NCBI GenBank assembly: GCA_030148985.1
Contig: JASBSJ010000085.1
Location: 33,673-97,672 of the forward strand
Direction of reading: 5' to 3'
Length of the DNA stretch: 64,000 nucleotides
Source: Sphingopyxis sp.
GTDB lineage: Bacteria > Pseudomonadota > Alphaproteobacteria > Sphingomonadales > Sphingomonadaceae
The notes beneath the pieces are model-generated. The model was not told where the DNA came from. It worked only from the letters and a program-made list of their open reading frames with translations, and ran no database searches. Shown piece after piece: positions 43,467 through 53,056 of this stretch (positions are counted from its first letter, which is position 1; each line of letters opens with the position of its first letter). Position numbers and translations under genes: made by a program.

Positions 43467-44404
43467 GCCGCGACTCCTTCGTTCATGCGGAGCGCCATCT
43501 TCTCCGCGGTTCTGAGCGCGGCGGAGGTCATGATGTCGAGATTGCCCGCATAGGCCGGCAAATAATGCGCCGCCCCCTCGACCTCCAGAAACACGCTGAC
43601 CTTGAGCCCCGTGAATCTGCCGCCCATTTCGGGGATATGCAGCGGCGCGTTGCCGCCGATGCTTTCGAACTGCACTGCCTGCTTCAGCCGGTATCCGGGA
43701 ACATAGCGCTGCACCTCGGCCACCATCGCCTCGATGCTCTCGGCAATCGCGCCCCTGTTCCCGTCCTCGCAAAGGCAATAGACGGTGTCGCGCATGATCA
43801 GCGGCGGCTCGGCGGGGTTCAGGATGATGATCGCCTTGCCGCGGGTCGCGCCGCCGACCTCCATGATCGCGCGGCTCGTCGTTTCGGTGAATTCGTCGAT
43901 ATTGGCGCGGGTGCCGGGTCCGGCGCTCTTCGACGCGATCGACGCGACGATTTCGCCATAATGCACCTTCGCGACGCGGTTCACTGCCGCGACGATCGGG
44001 ATCGTCGCCTGCCCGCCGCACGTCACCATATTGACGTTGGCGCTGTCCAGATGCGCGTCGCCGTTGACCGGCGGGATTGTGTAGGGGCCGATGGCGGCGG
44101 GGGTCAGATCGACAACGCGCTTGCCATGGCCGATCAGCACCTCGCTATGGCGCTTGTGCGCGCCCGCCGAGGTCGCATCGAAAACAATGCCGATGTCGGC
44201 AAAGCCCGGCATCGCGACCAGCCCGTCGAGCCCCTCGGCGGTGATCGGGACGCCCAGCCGCTCGGCGCGCTTCAGCCCGTCGCTCTCGGAATCGATACCC
44301 ACGAAAGCACCCATTTCGAGCACGGATGACAGCCGCATCACCTTGATCATCAGGTCGGTGCCGATATTGCCCGACCCGATGATCGCGACCCTGGTTTTCG
44401 CCAT
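43463..44404 (-). CDS. mhpF: Acetaldehyde dehydrogenase (acetylating)
   Basis: A 313-residue protein with the Rossmann motif [16 protein letters not shown] and the catalytic Cys in [10 protein letters not shown]. It converts acetaldehyde, NAD and CoA to acetyl-CoA and forms a channelling complex with the aldolase. The start MAKTRVAII at 44404 is preferred to upstream Met codons as it matches the family. Confidence 0.95.
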   Translation of the reverse strand: MAKTRVAIIGSGNIGTDLMIKVMRLSSVLEMGAFVGIDSESDGLKRAERLGVPITAEGLDGLVAMPGFADIGIVFDATSAGAHKRHSEVLIGHGKRVVDLTPAAIGPYTIPPVNGDAHLDSANVNMVTCGGQATIPIVAAVNRVAKVHYGEIVASIASKSAGPGTRANIDEFTETTSRAIMEVGGATRGKAIIILNPAEPPLIMRDTVYCLCEDGNRGAIAESIEAMVAEVQRYVPGYRLKQAVQFESIGGNAPLHIPEMGGRFTGLKVSVFLEVEGAAHYLPAYAGNLDIMTSAALRTAEKMALRMNEGVAA

Positions 44405-44408
44405 CGGT

Positions 44409-45206
44409 TCAATCCCCGCCCTGGTCCGCATATGTAAAGGCGCACGTGCCGATCCCGTCGATCGTCGCGCGGACATGATCGCCCGCGCTGAGCGCCACCA
44501 TCGGCCCCAGCGCGCCCGCCAGCAGAATGTCGCCGGCCTTCAGCGGTTCGCCGCGCCCCGCCAATGTCTGCGCCAGCCAGGCGGCGGCATTCAGCGGATT
44601 GCCCAGCGCCGCAGCGCCCACGCCGGTCGATGCGATCGTGCCGTTGACATGCAGTTCCATCGCCGCGCCTTCCAGGTCGAGGCCCGCCAGCGGCAGCCCT
44701 TCCTCTGCTAGCACGAAAAAGGCCGACGACCCATTGTCGGCGACCGTATCGGCAAAGCTGATCTTCCAGTCGGCGATGCGGCTGTCGACGATTTCGATCG
44801 CGGCGTGAACGCTCGCCACCGCCGCCGCAACCTGATCGACGCTAGTATCGGCACTGGGCAGGTCGGCGCCCAAAATGAAGGCGATTTCCGCTTCCGCCTT
44901 GGGTTGAATGGTTCGCGCAGGATTGAGAACGCCGCCATCGCTGATCTTCATGTCGTCGAACAGCACGCCGAAATCGGGCTGATCCACGCCCAATTGGGCC
45001 TGAACCGCCTTCGCCGTCAGCCCCGCCTTGCGCCCGACAATGCGCCGCCCTTGCGCTTCCCAGAAACGCGTGTTGATCGTCTGGACCGCATAGGCGCCCG
45101 CGGCGTCGGTCGGCACCAGTCCGTCGCGCAGCGGCGCCACCGGCTTTCCCGCATAGGCATCGCGCAAACGGCGGGCGAGATCATTGTGACTGATCGGCTG
45201 GCTCAT
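44409..45206 (-). CDS. mhpD: 2-keto-4-pentenoate hydratase
   Basis: A 265-residue protein of the fumarylacetoacetate hydrolase/MhpD fold, with [15 protein letters not shown] (metal-binding Glu pair) and [16 protein letters not shown]. It hydrates 2-hydroxypenta-2,4-dienoate to 4-hydroxy-2-oxovalerate, feeding the two enzymes downstream. First gene of the operon; the IclR operator lies just upstream. Confidence 0.92.
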   Translation of the reverse strand: MSQPISHNDLARRLRDAYAGKPVAPLRDGLVPTDAAGAYAVQTINTRFWEAQGRRIVGRKAGLTAKAVQAQLGVDQPDFGVLFDDMKISDGGVLNPARTIQPKAEAEIAFILGADLPSADTSVDQVAAAVASVHAAIEIVDSRIADWKISFADTVADNGSSAFFVLAEEGLPLAGLDLEGAAMELHVNGTIASTGVGAAALGNPLNAAAWLAQTLAGRGEPLKAGDILLAGALGPMVALSAGDHVRATIDGIGTCAFTYADQGGD

Positions 45207-45226
45207 TCGGCGCTCCCCTCATTGCT

Positions 45227-45255
45227 ATGCTTTGGCATTGCCATGCTTCGGCATT
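45227..45255. promoter_or_regulatory. Tandem ATGC-N4-GCAT operator between mhpD and the IclR gene
   Basis: ATGCTTTGGCATT (45227-45239) and ATGCTTCGGCATT (45243-45255) are direct repeats 16 bases apart; each contains the inverted repeat ATGC-N4-GCAT. They lie 21-49 bases upstream of mhpD and 50-78 bases before the divergent regulator, an ideal place for IclR binding. Confidence 0.7.
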
Positions 45256-45304
45256 AAGCCCCGCCGCCCCCTTGCGCCAGCCGACCAAATCGGCAATTTC
45301 TCAT

Positions 45305-46069
45305 ATGATGAGAAACGGAACGCCTCAGATCGGCGCGACGCGGCGCAGCCTCGCGATGCTCGACGCCGTGATCGACGATGGCGGCCTGTCCAACGTGTCG
45401 GACCTTGCCCGCGCATGTGGCATCCCGGTGGCCACCGCGCACCGCCAGGTCGCCACGCTGGTTGCCGAGGGCTATCTGACCCGGTCCGATCGCGGACGAC
45501 ATCTGGCGGGACCACGCCTCCGCCGCCTGATCGCCCGGATCGACGAGAAACAGGTCATCGCTGCCTTCGCCGCGCCGCTCCTGCACCGATTGGCGGCGAA
45601 GGTCCGCAGCGTCGTTCAATTGGGAACGCTCGAAGGCGGAATGGTCACCTATCGCCTGAAAACGGGACGCGGCGCGGGCCGTCTGTTCACGCGAACCAAC
45701 ATGCAACTGGAAGCCTATTGCTCGGGGATCGGCAAGGTATTGCTGGCACATCTCCCCCATGCCGAACGCGAAGCCTATCTGGCCGAGGGACCGTTCATTG
45801 CGCTGACGCGAGCAACAATCACTGACAGCGAAGCCTTGCGGCGCGAACTCGATCGGGTGCGGGAGCAAGGGTTTGCCCGCGACCGGCAAGAGGTCGCCGA
45901 GGACCTGTCCTGCGTCGCGGTTCCGATTACCTCGCCACCCGGCACCGTCGTCGCCGCCATCTCCGTCTCGCGCCTGATCCGGGGCGAAGATTGTCTAGAT
46001 CATTCAGCCGATCTTGCCCTGCTCCGCGAAACCGCCGCCGCCATCGAGCGCGCGGCCTTTTCGCCTTAG
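45305..46069 (+). CDS. IclR-family transcriptional regulator
   Basis: A 254-residue protein with an N-terminal winged helix (GLSNVSDLARACGIPVATAHRQVATLV) and the IclR effector-binding domain (LQLEAYCSGIGKVLLAHLP-like segment near residue 150). ATGATG at 45305 allows two starts and there is no clear ribosome site. Divergent from the meta-pathway operon, so it is the likely regulator. The 3' end overlaps the convergent MocA-like gene by 66 bases. Confidence 0.88.
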   Translation: MMRNGTPQIGATRRSLAMLDAVIDDGGLSNVSDLARACGIPVATAHRQVATLVAEGYLTRSDRGRHLAGPRLRRLIARIDEKQVIAAFAAPLLHRLAAKVRSVVQLGTLEGGMVTYRLKTGRGAGRLFTRTNMQLEAYCSGIGKVLLAHLPHAEREAYLAEGPFIALTRATITDSEALRRELDRVREQGFARDRQEVAEDLSCVAVPITSPPGTVVAAISVSRLIRGEDCLDHSADLALLRETAAAIERAAFSP

Positions 46070-46654
46070 GCGTGGGTGCAATGTCCCAGCGTTGTCGAAA
46101 TCGGCCATCGTGTCGAAATCGAACAGCATCTCCCGGTCGAGGGCGATGGCGGCATGACTGCCATCGGACAATGCCGAGGCGCCCTTTCCCGCAGGAAGCG
46201 TGGCAAGGGACGCATACCAGCCTTGCGGGAAGGCGGCCGGAATCCCGCGGGCACCCGATGGGTAAAGGGTGAACATCGGCCCTGTGCCCGACCCCAGCGC
46301 ACGCAGATGGTCCGGCGGGATGAACGGCATATCGGCAAGCGCGAGGACTATTCGGGCGAACGGATCGGCGGCCTCCGCCGCGCAACGGATCGAGCTGTGA
46401 ATTCCCGCGTCGGCGTCCGCATTGACGATCCGGTGCCACCCCGCGAGGTTTTGCGAAAAGAACGGTTCGCTATCCCGCGTCACGATGAAGCGATTTGTTG
46501 CGCCGGCCGCTTCGACCGCATCGGTCGCCCAACGCCCCAGCGGCCGACCGCCCAGCATGGCATCGAGCTTGCCGCCGCCAAACCGCGATCCCGCCCCGGC
46601 CGCGAGCACGACAAATGCCACCTCAGGACAGGAAGCGCTGAAGCTGTCCATCAT
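46004..46654 (-). CDS. mocA: Molybdenum cofactor cytidylyltransferase-like protein (MocA/MobA fold)
   Basis: A 216-residue protein with VVLAAGAGSRFGGGKLDAML, the NTP-binding signature, and LALADMPFIPPDHL, the DMP motif of MobA/MocA. It would add CMP to molybdopterin for Mo-hydroxylases. It overlaps xdhC by 32 bases. Its C-terminus runs past the IclR stop. The assignment to CTP rather than GTP is inferred from its XdhC neighbour. Confidence 0.78.
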   Translation of the reverse strand: MMDSFSASCPEVAFVVLAAGAGSRFGGGKLDAMLGGRPLGRWATDAVEAAGATNRFIVTRDSEPFFSQNLAGWHRIVNADADAGIHSSIRCAAEAADPFARIVLALADMPFIPPDHLRALGSGTGPMFTLYPSGARGIPAAFPQGWYASLATLPAGKGASALSDGSHAAIALDREMLFDFDTMADFDNAGTLHPRLRRKGRALDGGGGFAEQGKIG

Positions 46655-47576
46655 ATTCCTTCATGATCTGGGCGAGAATCGAGACGGCAAGGCTCTGGGG
46701 ATCGCGGCAAGAGGGGATCAGGCCGATCGGCCCTTTGACGCGTTCGACATCGCCCGGCAACACGCCGTCCGCCAACAGCCGCTCGATACGTTGACGCTGC
46801 ACTGCAACTCCGCCCTGCGCGCCGACAAAAAAACTGTCGCCCGCCAAAGCATGTTTCAGCAACGGCATTTCCCATTCATGTTCGTGGAACAGCAGAACCG
46901 TCGCAGTCCAGCGGTCGGGAACCGGAATAGCCGGGGGTTGTCCGAGCGCCAGCGCGCCGGGGGTCAGCGCTCGGGTCCGCACACCTGCCGCCATCGCGAC
47001 GCGCGCCAGCGCCCGGACCTCGGGTCCATTGCCGAGAATATTGAGCATGATCGCGGGCAGATAGCGGCGTCTGCGCAGGAAGGGGTTGGGGGGCAGCATC
47101 AGTTCGGCCGGTCGCCGCGCTACCAGCTGGTCGCGTACCCTGCGGCATAGGGCACGGTCCGGGCGGGGATCGAGCATGATGTCCAGCCCGCCGCCGCAGG
47201 GTAGCCGAAAATCGATCAGCGGCGAGCCTTTGCCATACCGCCGGACCGCAGGCCGGCGCGCATCCATAAGGTCGGCGGCGAGCTGCCGTTCCAGACAATT
47301 ATCGGCAAGCGAGCCGGTCGTCGTCCCATCGGTGAGGACCGCCATCTGCGCCCCCAGCCGCCGCGAAAATCCGCCGTCTATGCGGACGATCGTGCACAGC
47401 CCGACACCGTCCTCGCACGCCGCCGCCAATGCGGCATGATCCTCCGCCCATGCCACGGATTCGTGCGCCGCGATGGTTTCGGCGCCGCGGCGGCCGGTGT
47501 CCGTCGTCCATATTCGAAGCCGGTTCGGGATCGCCCCAATGCCGCCCGCGGCAGACGCGATTTCGGGAACGCTCAT
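46623..47576 (-). CDS. xdhC: XdhC/CoxI-family molybdenum cofactor maturation protein
   Basis: A 317-residue protein with WAEDHAALAAACEDGVGLCTIVRIDGGFSRR split over the XdhC_CoxI domain, RLPCGGGLDIML (conserved Cys-Gly-Gly) and the NAD-like LLFHEHEWEMPLL in the C-terminal Rossmann-type domain. XdhC sulfurates and inserts the molybdenum cofactor into xanthine-dehydrogenase-type enzymes. No such enzyme is beside it; the nearest is the IorB-like protein at 18170. ATGA-coupled to the SDR remnant. Confidence 0.88.
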   Translation of the reverse strand: MSVPEIASAAGGIGAIPNRLRIWTTDTGRRGAETIAAHESVAWAEDHAALAAACEDGVGLCTIVRIDGGFSRRLGAQMAVLTDGTTTGSLADNCLERQLAADLMDARRPAVRRYGKGSPLIDFRLPCGGGLDIMLDPRPDRALCRRVRDQLVARRPAELMLPPNPFLRRRRYLPAIMLNILGNGPEVRALARVAMAAGVRTRALTPGALALGQPPAIPVPDRWTATVLLFHEHEWEMPLLKHALAGDSFFVGAQGGVAVQRQRIERLLADGVLPGDVERVKGPIGLIPSCRDPQSLAVSILAQIMKEYDGQLQRFLS

Positions 47577-48022
47577 GAGGCCCCATCCCACGACAATTGG
47601 CGCCCGAACTGGATCAATTGTCCGTTACGCTGGCCAGCGCCATCCTCGTCAAACAGCAGCGGGACGATATGCGACGCGGCCTGCTTGGGGGATTGCGCGG
47701 CGGACATGTCGGCGAACCAGGGACGTGAGGCAGCGGTATCGACCAGACCCGGACAGACCGCATAGACGTGCAAAGCTGCGTCGGGCCGGTTTTGCGCCGC
47801 GTCACGGGCGGCGATCCGCGCCGCGGCCACCTGGCCGATCTTCGACGCAATATTGATCCAGCCCGGCCAGCCCGCAGCCTCCGCCCGCTCGCTTTCGGCC
47901 AGCGCGACGAAACCGTCGATCACCGTTTCAAGGGCGTCGAAGGTCATATGACCAGTGTCGAAATGCGCGCCGTTGGAGCCGGACCGGATCACGATTTTGG
48001 ATTGCGTCGATGACCCCGTCAT
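47573..48022 (-). pseudogene. Short-chain dehydrogenase remnant (C-terminal part only)
   Basis: The frame from about 47947 (MTFDALETVIDGFVAL) encodes the last 125 residues of a carbonyl-reductase-like SDR: WINIASKIGQVAAARIAARD and VCPGLVDTAASRPWF. The N-terminal Rossmann fold with its TGxxxGIG motif and about half of the usual length are missing; the frame continues upstream to 48022 without homologous sequence. The junction with the neighbouring hydrolase remnant is near 47950-47985. Confidence 0.7.
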
Positions 48023-48164
48023 TACCGCCGAAACGCGAATGGAACTAAGGCTTGCCTATCCCGACAGCCGTCACACCACGCTCGCCGAGGGAAGGCATTT
48101 TCCCGCCCTGATCGCGCCGGACCAATTCGCCCGGGCAGTGGCCGAGAGCTTTGAGGTCGGCTGA
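47955..48164 (+). pseudogene. Alpha/beta hydrolase remnant (C-terminal part only)
   Basis: A plus-strand frame ending at 48164 reads ITILDCVDDPVITAETRM, AYPDSRHTTL and GRHFPALIAPDQF, the last strand, acid and His regions of an alpha/beta hydrolase. The nucleophile elbow and everything before are absent, replaced by the SDR remnant on the other strand. It is therefore a broken gene. Confidence 0.6.
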
Positions 48165-48974
48165 CAGGATATTGGAAGCCGAGCCGGAATCCAATTACCT
48201 GCACTTTTCTCTATTATTACAATTATCTATTTCCCAAATCCGGCGCGGATGCCCCCATTTTAGGCCCCGAGAATTCTTTCCTTCGAATGCAATCAAACCG
48301 GCGCCTCCGCCCAAGAGTCTGTTCTCCTGCCACCAAGTAAGCGGCCACCTATCATAGCGGATCGGACACCTTGGCGGTACTCGCCCGGCCAAAATAGTCG
48401 ATCACAAATTCGTCGACCGCGTGGTCATCCGCGTTCCGTCGAAACGCTAGTTGGGTCATCAGCGTCGTTTTTAGCCGCCACACGCAAGGTGTCGTAGACA
48501 AGCTCAATTGCCCGCTAAATCTCGCGAAAAAATGGCCGATGACTTGACGGACAGCGGCCGAATCTCGCTAGGGATACTAAGAGAGCGCCGTCGTTCGATT
48601 GCATACAAGGGCGTGCGCACCCAGCGGCGGCGTCGCAGGACCACCGACTCGAGGATCTGATCGTAAAAAATCATTCCTTGTTCACACAACCAGAGCGAAT
48701 GTAGTCGGCGCGGCAGGCTCAGCACTCTCGATCATTCACGCTCAAAAATACTTAGTACTTGAAGTATTTTCGCAAGGTGATATGCCTGGGGTGGGAACAG
48801 AGGATATATCGACGGCGCGAGTAGGGGATCGACGAAATCCCGCGTCGCCGGACTGAGCAGGCAGTCGCCCAATCACCTCATCCCGAAAAACAGGCCGGAT
48901 GCGCTAGCCGCATTTCCGTCGCGATGACGCGTGCGGAAAGGGAGCAGTTCGTCCGCAATATGGGAGGATATTCG
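48165..48974. other. Gene-free stretch with lower GC upstream of the TonB receptor
   Basis: About 810 bases with no supported gene. Base composition is clearly more A/T-rich than neighbours (for example 48200-48240 and 48650-48680), and short frames on both strands have no family features. It may be old degraded DNA and holds the receptor promoter and the palindrome at 48745-48770. A ribosome site GGGAGGA lies at 48962-48968. Confidence 0.6.
48745..48770. promoter_or_regulatory. Palindromic operator-like site upstream of the TonB receptor
   Basis: AAAATACTT-N8-AAGTATTTT, a perfect 9-base inverted repeat whose spacer repeats part of the arm (AGTACTTG). It lies about 205 bases before the receptor start. 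MarR-type repressors recognise sites of this symmetry, and a (frameshifted) MarR gene closes this operon. Confidence 0.6.
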
Positions 48975-51254
48975 ATGAAAAGCACTGTTCTTATGCTTTC
49001 GACCGCGGCCATTGCATTGATGGCAATGCCCGTTCAGGCGCAAACCGAGCCAACGGCAAGTGCTGCTGGCGTTGGCGAAGGCGAAAGCGGGTCGGCGGGC
49101 GACGATACCTACGGCGAGATTCTTGTGACCGCGCAGCGCCGCTCCGAGAGCGTACAGGACGTGCCTATCGCCATCTCAGCGTTCAACTCGGACATGGTCG
49201 AAGCGAGCGGCAGCACCAATATCACCAGTCTGAACGGGCTGGCTCCCAACGTTGTCCTGCAGACGCAGGGACTGGTCGCCAATGTTCCGATGATCTCAAT
49301 TCGAGGCATGAATACGTCGGATCCCGATCCGAATGCCGACCCGAAGGTCAGCACGATTATCGACGGCGTCTACATCCCCTTCGTATCGAGCACGATGCTC
49401 GATTTGTTCGACGTGGAGCGCATCGAAATCCTGAAGGGTCCGCAAGGCGTGCTGTTCGGCAAGAACAACCTCGCCGGTACGCTCAATGTGATCAGTTCGC
49501 GCCCCACCGATGATTTCGGCGGCGAGGCCCGCGTGTCGTTTGGATCGTTCGGACTCAAACAGTTTCGCGGCAAGCTCAACTCGGGACGCTTTGCTGACGA
49601 TGCGCTTGCTGCAAAAGTTGCGGTGAATTTCCGCGACTATAATGGCTACAGCCGCAACGTGATCACCGGCAATCGGTTGAACGGCGCCAATGTGAAGTCG
49701 GTGCGCGGTGCACTGGAATATGATCGCGGCGGTGCGTTCGATTCGACGCTGATCGTGGACTGGCTCAAACAGAAAACGACGGGTCCGGCTCCCCAGGTGC
49801 TCGACAACGGCGACCCGAACTGGGATTTGCTGCCTGACGAGGTCAAGACCGACGTTCGCAAGGCGGCCGTATTGTTCGATCCCTTCGCCAACACCGAAAG
49901 CTATGGCGGCTCGTGGAATTCGAACCTCGATGTCGGTTGGGGGACGATTTCCGCTGTGCTGGGTTATCGGCACCTGGACTATGTCACGCGCGGCGATTTC
50001 GACGGTCTTATAAACCCCGCCCCACAGCTCGACGTCACGCGCGATTTCAGTGGCGAGTCGAAGAGCGGCGAACTCCGCTATGTCTCGCCGGCAGGCGAGC
50101 CTGTCGACTTTGTCGTGGGCGTCTATTACCAGACCGATCAATGGCGGCAGTTCAATACCGTTCTGGCAAACCCGACGACAACGACACTGGCGCAGCTGAA
50201 CCAGGACACCGAAAGCTATGCCGTCTTTGCGCTGGTGAACGCGCATCCTGCCGACGGGCTCACGCTGTCGGTCGGCGGGCGTTACAGCCACGACAGCAAG
50301 GATTACGACATCGCGTCGCAGGTTTTTGTCAACGGTAACCAGATTTCGTCGTTCACAAGCAACCTCAAGGCCAAATGGTCCGAATTCACGCCGCGGTTGA
50401 CCGTCAATTACGAACTCTCGCCGGACGCCATGATCTACGCCAATTATTCGCAAGGCTACAAGGCTGGTGGATTCAACTCGCGCGGGACGATCCCCGAGAA
50501 TATCGGCCCCTATAATCCGGAGCGCGTCACCGCGTACGAGATCGGGATAAAGAGCGATCTTTTCGATCGTCTGCTGCGTCTCAACGTCGCAGGCTTCGTC
50601 AACAAGTACCGCGACCTGCAAAGCTCGGTAACCCGAATGGGGGCGGTGCGCGCGGAGAATATCACGACGAACATTGCCGCCGCAAAAATCTCGGGGTTCG
50701 AGATCGAGAGCCTGCTTCGCCCGGCCTCAGGACTTACCATCGGCGCGAATCTCGCCTATCTCGACGCGCGCTATACCGATTTTTGCGCCGACACGAACGG
50801 CGTCTTTACCAACGGCGCACCCGAACCCGGCCAATGCGCGCCGGCCGTCCCGATCCTGATTAACGGCGTCCCCAATGGGACCTTCGCCGTGCCGACGGAC
50901 TCCTCGGGTCTCGACCTCGCCAACGCGCCCGAATGGAGCGGCAGCCTTTCGATCGACTACGCAATCCCCGTGTCGTTCGGTGAAGTGAAGCTCCACGGCG
51001 ATGCGCGCTACTCGTCGCGTTTCAATACCTGGGGGCGCAGCAACCTCCCTGGTTATTATCGGGACGAAGTGGTGCTGCTCAACGCGAGCATTGCGGTTGC
51101 CGGCGAGGACGAACGTTGGAAAGTAACGCTCTACGGGACCAATCTCTCCGACCAGGACGTGATTTCGGGCGCAACCAACGCCGGCGCGACGCCGATCTCT
51201 CAATTCTATCAGGCACCGCGTGAGTTCGGCGTCGATTTCTCGTTCAAGTTCTGA
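48975..51254 (+). CDS. TonB-dependent outer-membrane receptor
   Basis: A 759-residue protein from the ATG at 48975, six bases after GGGAGGA. A signal peptide ends VQAQ; a TonB box (GEILVTAQRRSE) and the plug domain with LAPNVVLQ, RIEILKGPQGVLFGKN follow, then a 22-strand barrel rich in aromatic/glycine alternation, ending SFKF with C-terminal Phe. It imports a large or scarce substrate using proton-motive force via TonB. It is followed 26 bases later by a sulfatase, so the substrate may be a sulfated compound. Confidence 0.95.
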   Translation: MKSTVLMLSTAAIALMAMPVQAQTEPTASAAGVGEGESGSAGDDTYGEILVTAQRRSESVQDVPIAISAFNSDMVEASGSTNITSLNGLAPNVVLQTQGLVANVPMISIRGMNTSDPDPNADPKVSTIIDGVYIPFVSSTMLDLFDVERIEILKGPQGVLFGKNNLAGTLNVISSRPTDDFGGEARVSFGSFGLKQFRGKLNSGRFADDALAAKVAVNFRDYNGYSRNVITGNRLNGANVKSVRGALEYDRGGAFDSTLIVDWLKQKTTGPAPQVLDNGDPNWDLLPDEVKTDVRKAAVLFDPFANTESYGGSWNSNLDVGWGTISAVLGYRHLDYVTRGDFDGLINPAPQLDVTRDFSGESKSGELRYVSPAGEPVDFVVGVYYQTDQWRQFNTVLANPTTTTLAQLNQDTESYAVFALVNAHPADGLTLSVGGRYSHDSKDYDIASQVFVNGNQISSFTSNLKAKWSEFTPRLTVNYELSPDAMIYANYSQGYKAGGFNSRGTIPENIGPYNPERVTAYEIGIKSDLFDRLLRLNVAGFVNKYRDLQSSVTRMGAVRAENITTNIAAAKISGFEIESLLRPASGLTIGANLAYLDARYTDFCADTNGVFTNGAPEPGQCAPAVPILINGVPNGTFAVPTDSSGLDLANAPEWSGSLSIDYAIPVSFGEVKLHGDARYSSRFNTWGRSNLPGYYRDEVVLLNASIAVAGEDERWKVTLYGTNLSDQDVISGATNAGATPISQFYQAPREFGVDFSFKF

Positions 51255-51280
51255 CGAACAACGCTTTCAGGAGACACGGG

Positions 51281-52999
51281 ATGAATTGGAACGTTGATCG
51301 CCGCACCTTTGTTAGCGGCATGGGGGCAATAGCTGCTGCCGGGCTGGCGATGCCTGCGATCGCCAAAAACGGGAAGAAACTGAACGTCCTGATGATCGTG
51401 ACCGATCAGGAACAGGGAGTGGCAAGCTATCCTGCGGGGCTGCTCGAAAAATTACCGGCGCATCGGGAATTGCTGGAACGCGGGATGCTGGTGGAGAACT
51501 ATCATGTTCACACCACGCCCTGTACGCCGTCGCGTTCGACCATTTTCCAGGGTCATCACACACAGCAGACCGGATTGTTCCTCAACAGCGACAACGCACC
51601 AAATCCGGTGGCCGCTGAAGATATGCCGACACTCGGGCATATGATGCAGGCGGCGGGCTATTACACCAGCTACAAGGGCAAGTGGCACCTCAGCCGCATG
51701 AACTTCGAGCGTAACTGGAACCGCGTGCCGGGCGGCGTCTATCCCAGCACCGAACGCGCGATGGAGAAATACGGCTTCCACGATTATGGTTTTGATGGCG
51801 AAGAACTCGGTCTGACCTGGGACGGGTATCGTGCCGATATGTATGTCGCGGGCGACGCGGCGCGCAGCATCTTCGACTTCGTACGTCGCGACAAGGCAGG
51901 CGGAAAGCCCTGGTTCATGGTCGTGGGGCTGATCAACCCGCACGACATCATGTTTTATGACGCGACGGGCGAACAGGCGAAGCATCGCACGCATCCCGAC
52001 ATCCTTGCCCCGCTGCGCCGCGAGCCGGGCGACCCGATTTACGAGGTCGACAATAAATTCGACCTGCCCGAGAGCTTCTACAAGGATGATCTGTCGACCA
52101 AGCCCGAGGCGCATCGCGGCATCCAGCGTCTCAACGACCTGTTCTACGGCCCGATCCCGCTGACCGACCTCGACAGCTGGCACCGCTTCAACAATTATTA
52201 CTACAACTGCCTTCGAGACGTCGATCGTCGGCTTGGCCAGCTTTTGTGGGCGCTCAAAGAGAGCGGTCAGATCGACAATACGATCATCATGTACACGAGC
52301 GATCATGGCGAGCGGGCCGCGGCGCACGGCCTTCGGCAGAAGGCGGGCACCATCTATCGCGAAGAAACGAATATTCCGATGATCATCGCGCATCCCGACC
52401 ATGCGGGCGGCCGGACGACCAAAGGGCTGATGGGCGCGATCGACATCGCGCCGACGCTGATGACGCTGGCGGGCCTGTCTGCCGACGAAGGGCGCAACCG
52501 CTTCCCGAACCTGCCCGGCGTCGATGTATCGGCGCTGCTGTCCTCCCCGAGCGCGCCGACCGAACGCGACAAGCGCGGGCATTTCTTTAATTATGCCGTC
52601 GCGCATATGTGGGAACCCAATTCGGCGCGCGTCGTGGGGCCTCGCCCGCCCGGCGAGAAAGTGCCCGATTATAGTGCGATTTACGATCTGTCGAAGCGCA
52701 GGCTGCACCGCGGCGTGCATGACGGGCGTTGGAAGTTCGCGCGCTATTTCGCGCCGGCGCATCATCATATGCCGACCGACTGGAAGACGCTGAAAGATCG
52801 CAACGACCTTGAGCTATACGATACCCACGCCGATCCGAAAGAGCTCGTCAATCTTGCGAATGATCCGGAGCATCGCAAGACGGTCATGCGACTGAACGCC
52901 ATGGTGAATGCTTTGTCGGAGCGAGAAATTGGCAAGGGCCTTGATGACGGTCGCGAATATCCTGGTCCCACCGAAATGTACAATCAACGCGGTCAATAA
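51281..52999 (+). CDS. Periplasmic type I sulfatase
   Basis: A 572-residue protein with a twin-arginine signal (DRRTFVSGMGAIAAAG) and the formylglycine motif CTPSR with Cys81 as the modified residue. Other active-site elements: VTDQ near residue 41 (metal), GKWHL, and SDHGERAAAHG near residue 342. Sulfatases hydrolyse sulfate esters; context with a TonB receptor suggests import and desulfation of a sulfated substrate. A formylglycine-generating enzyme is not in the window. AGGAGA precedes the ATG. Confidence 0.9.
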   Translation: MNWNVDRRTFVSGMGAIAAAGLAMPAIAKNGKKLNVLMIVTDQEQGVASYPAGLLEKLPAHRELLERGMLVENYHVHTTPCTPSRSTIFQGHHTQQTGLFLNSDNAPNPVAAEDMPTLGHMMQAAGYYTSYKGKWHLSRMNFERNWNRVPGGVYPSTERAMEKYGFHDYGFDGEELGLTWDGYRADMYVAGDAARSIFDFVRRDKAGGKPWFMVVGLINPHDIMFYDATGEQAKHRTHPDILAPLRREPGDPIYEVDNKFDLPESFYKDDLSTKPEAHRGIQRLNDLFYGPIPLTDLDSWHRFNNYYYNCLRDVDRRLGQLLWALKESGQIDNTIIMYTSDHGERAAAHGLRQKAGTIYREETNIPMIIAHPDHAGGRTTKGLMGAIDIAPTLMTLAGLSADEGRNRFPNLPGVDVSALLSSPSAPTERDKRGHFFNYAVAHMWEPNSARVVGPRPPGEKVPDYSAIYDLSKRRLHRGVHDGRWKFARYFAPAHHHMPTDWKTLKDRNDLELYDTHADPKELVNLANDPEHRKTVMRLNAMVNALSEREIGKGLDDGREYPGPTEMYNQRGQ

Positions 53000-53056
53000 A
53001 AATAGAACCTCATGATCTCATCGGCGGAGAGGATTTTCCAGGCGAAAGGAGGATAA

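Noticed and set aside
48504..48725. A 73-codon minus-strand frame in the gene-poor stretch
   Set aside because: Short, without a ribosome site or recognised motif; treated as chance.
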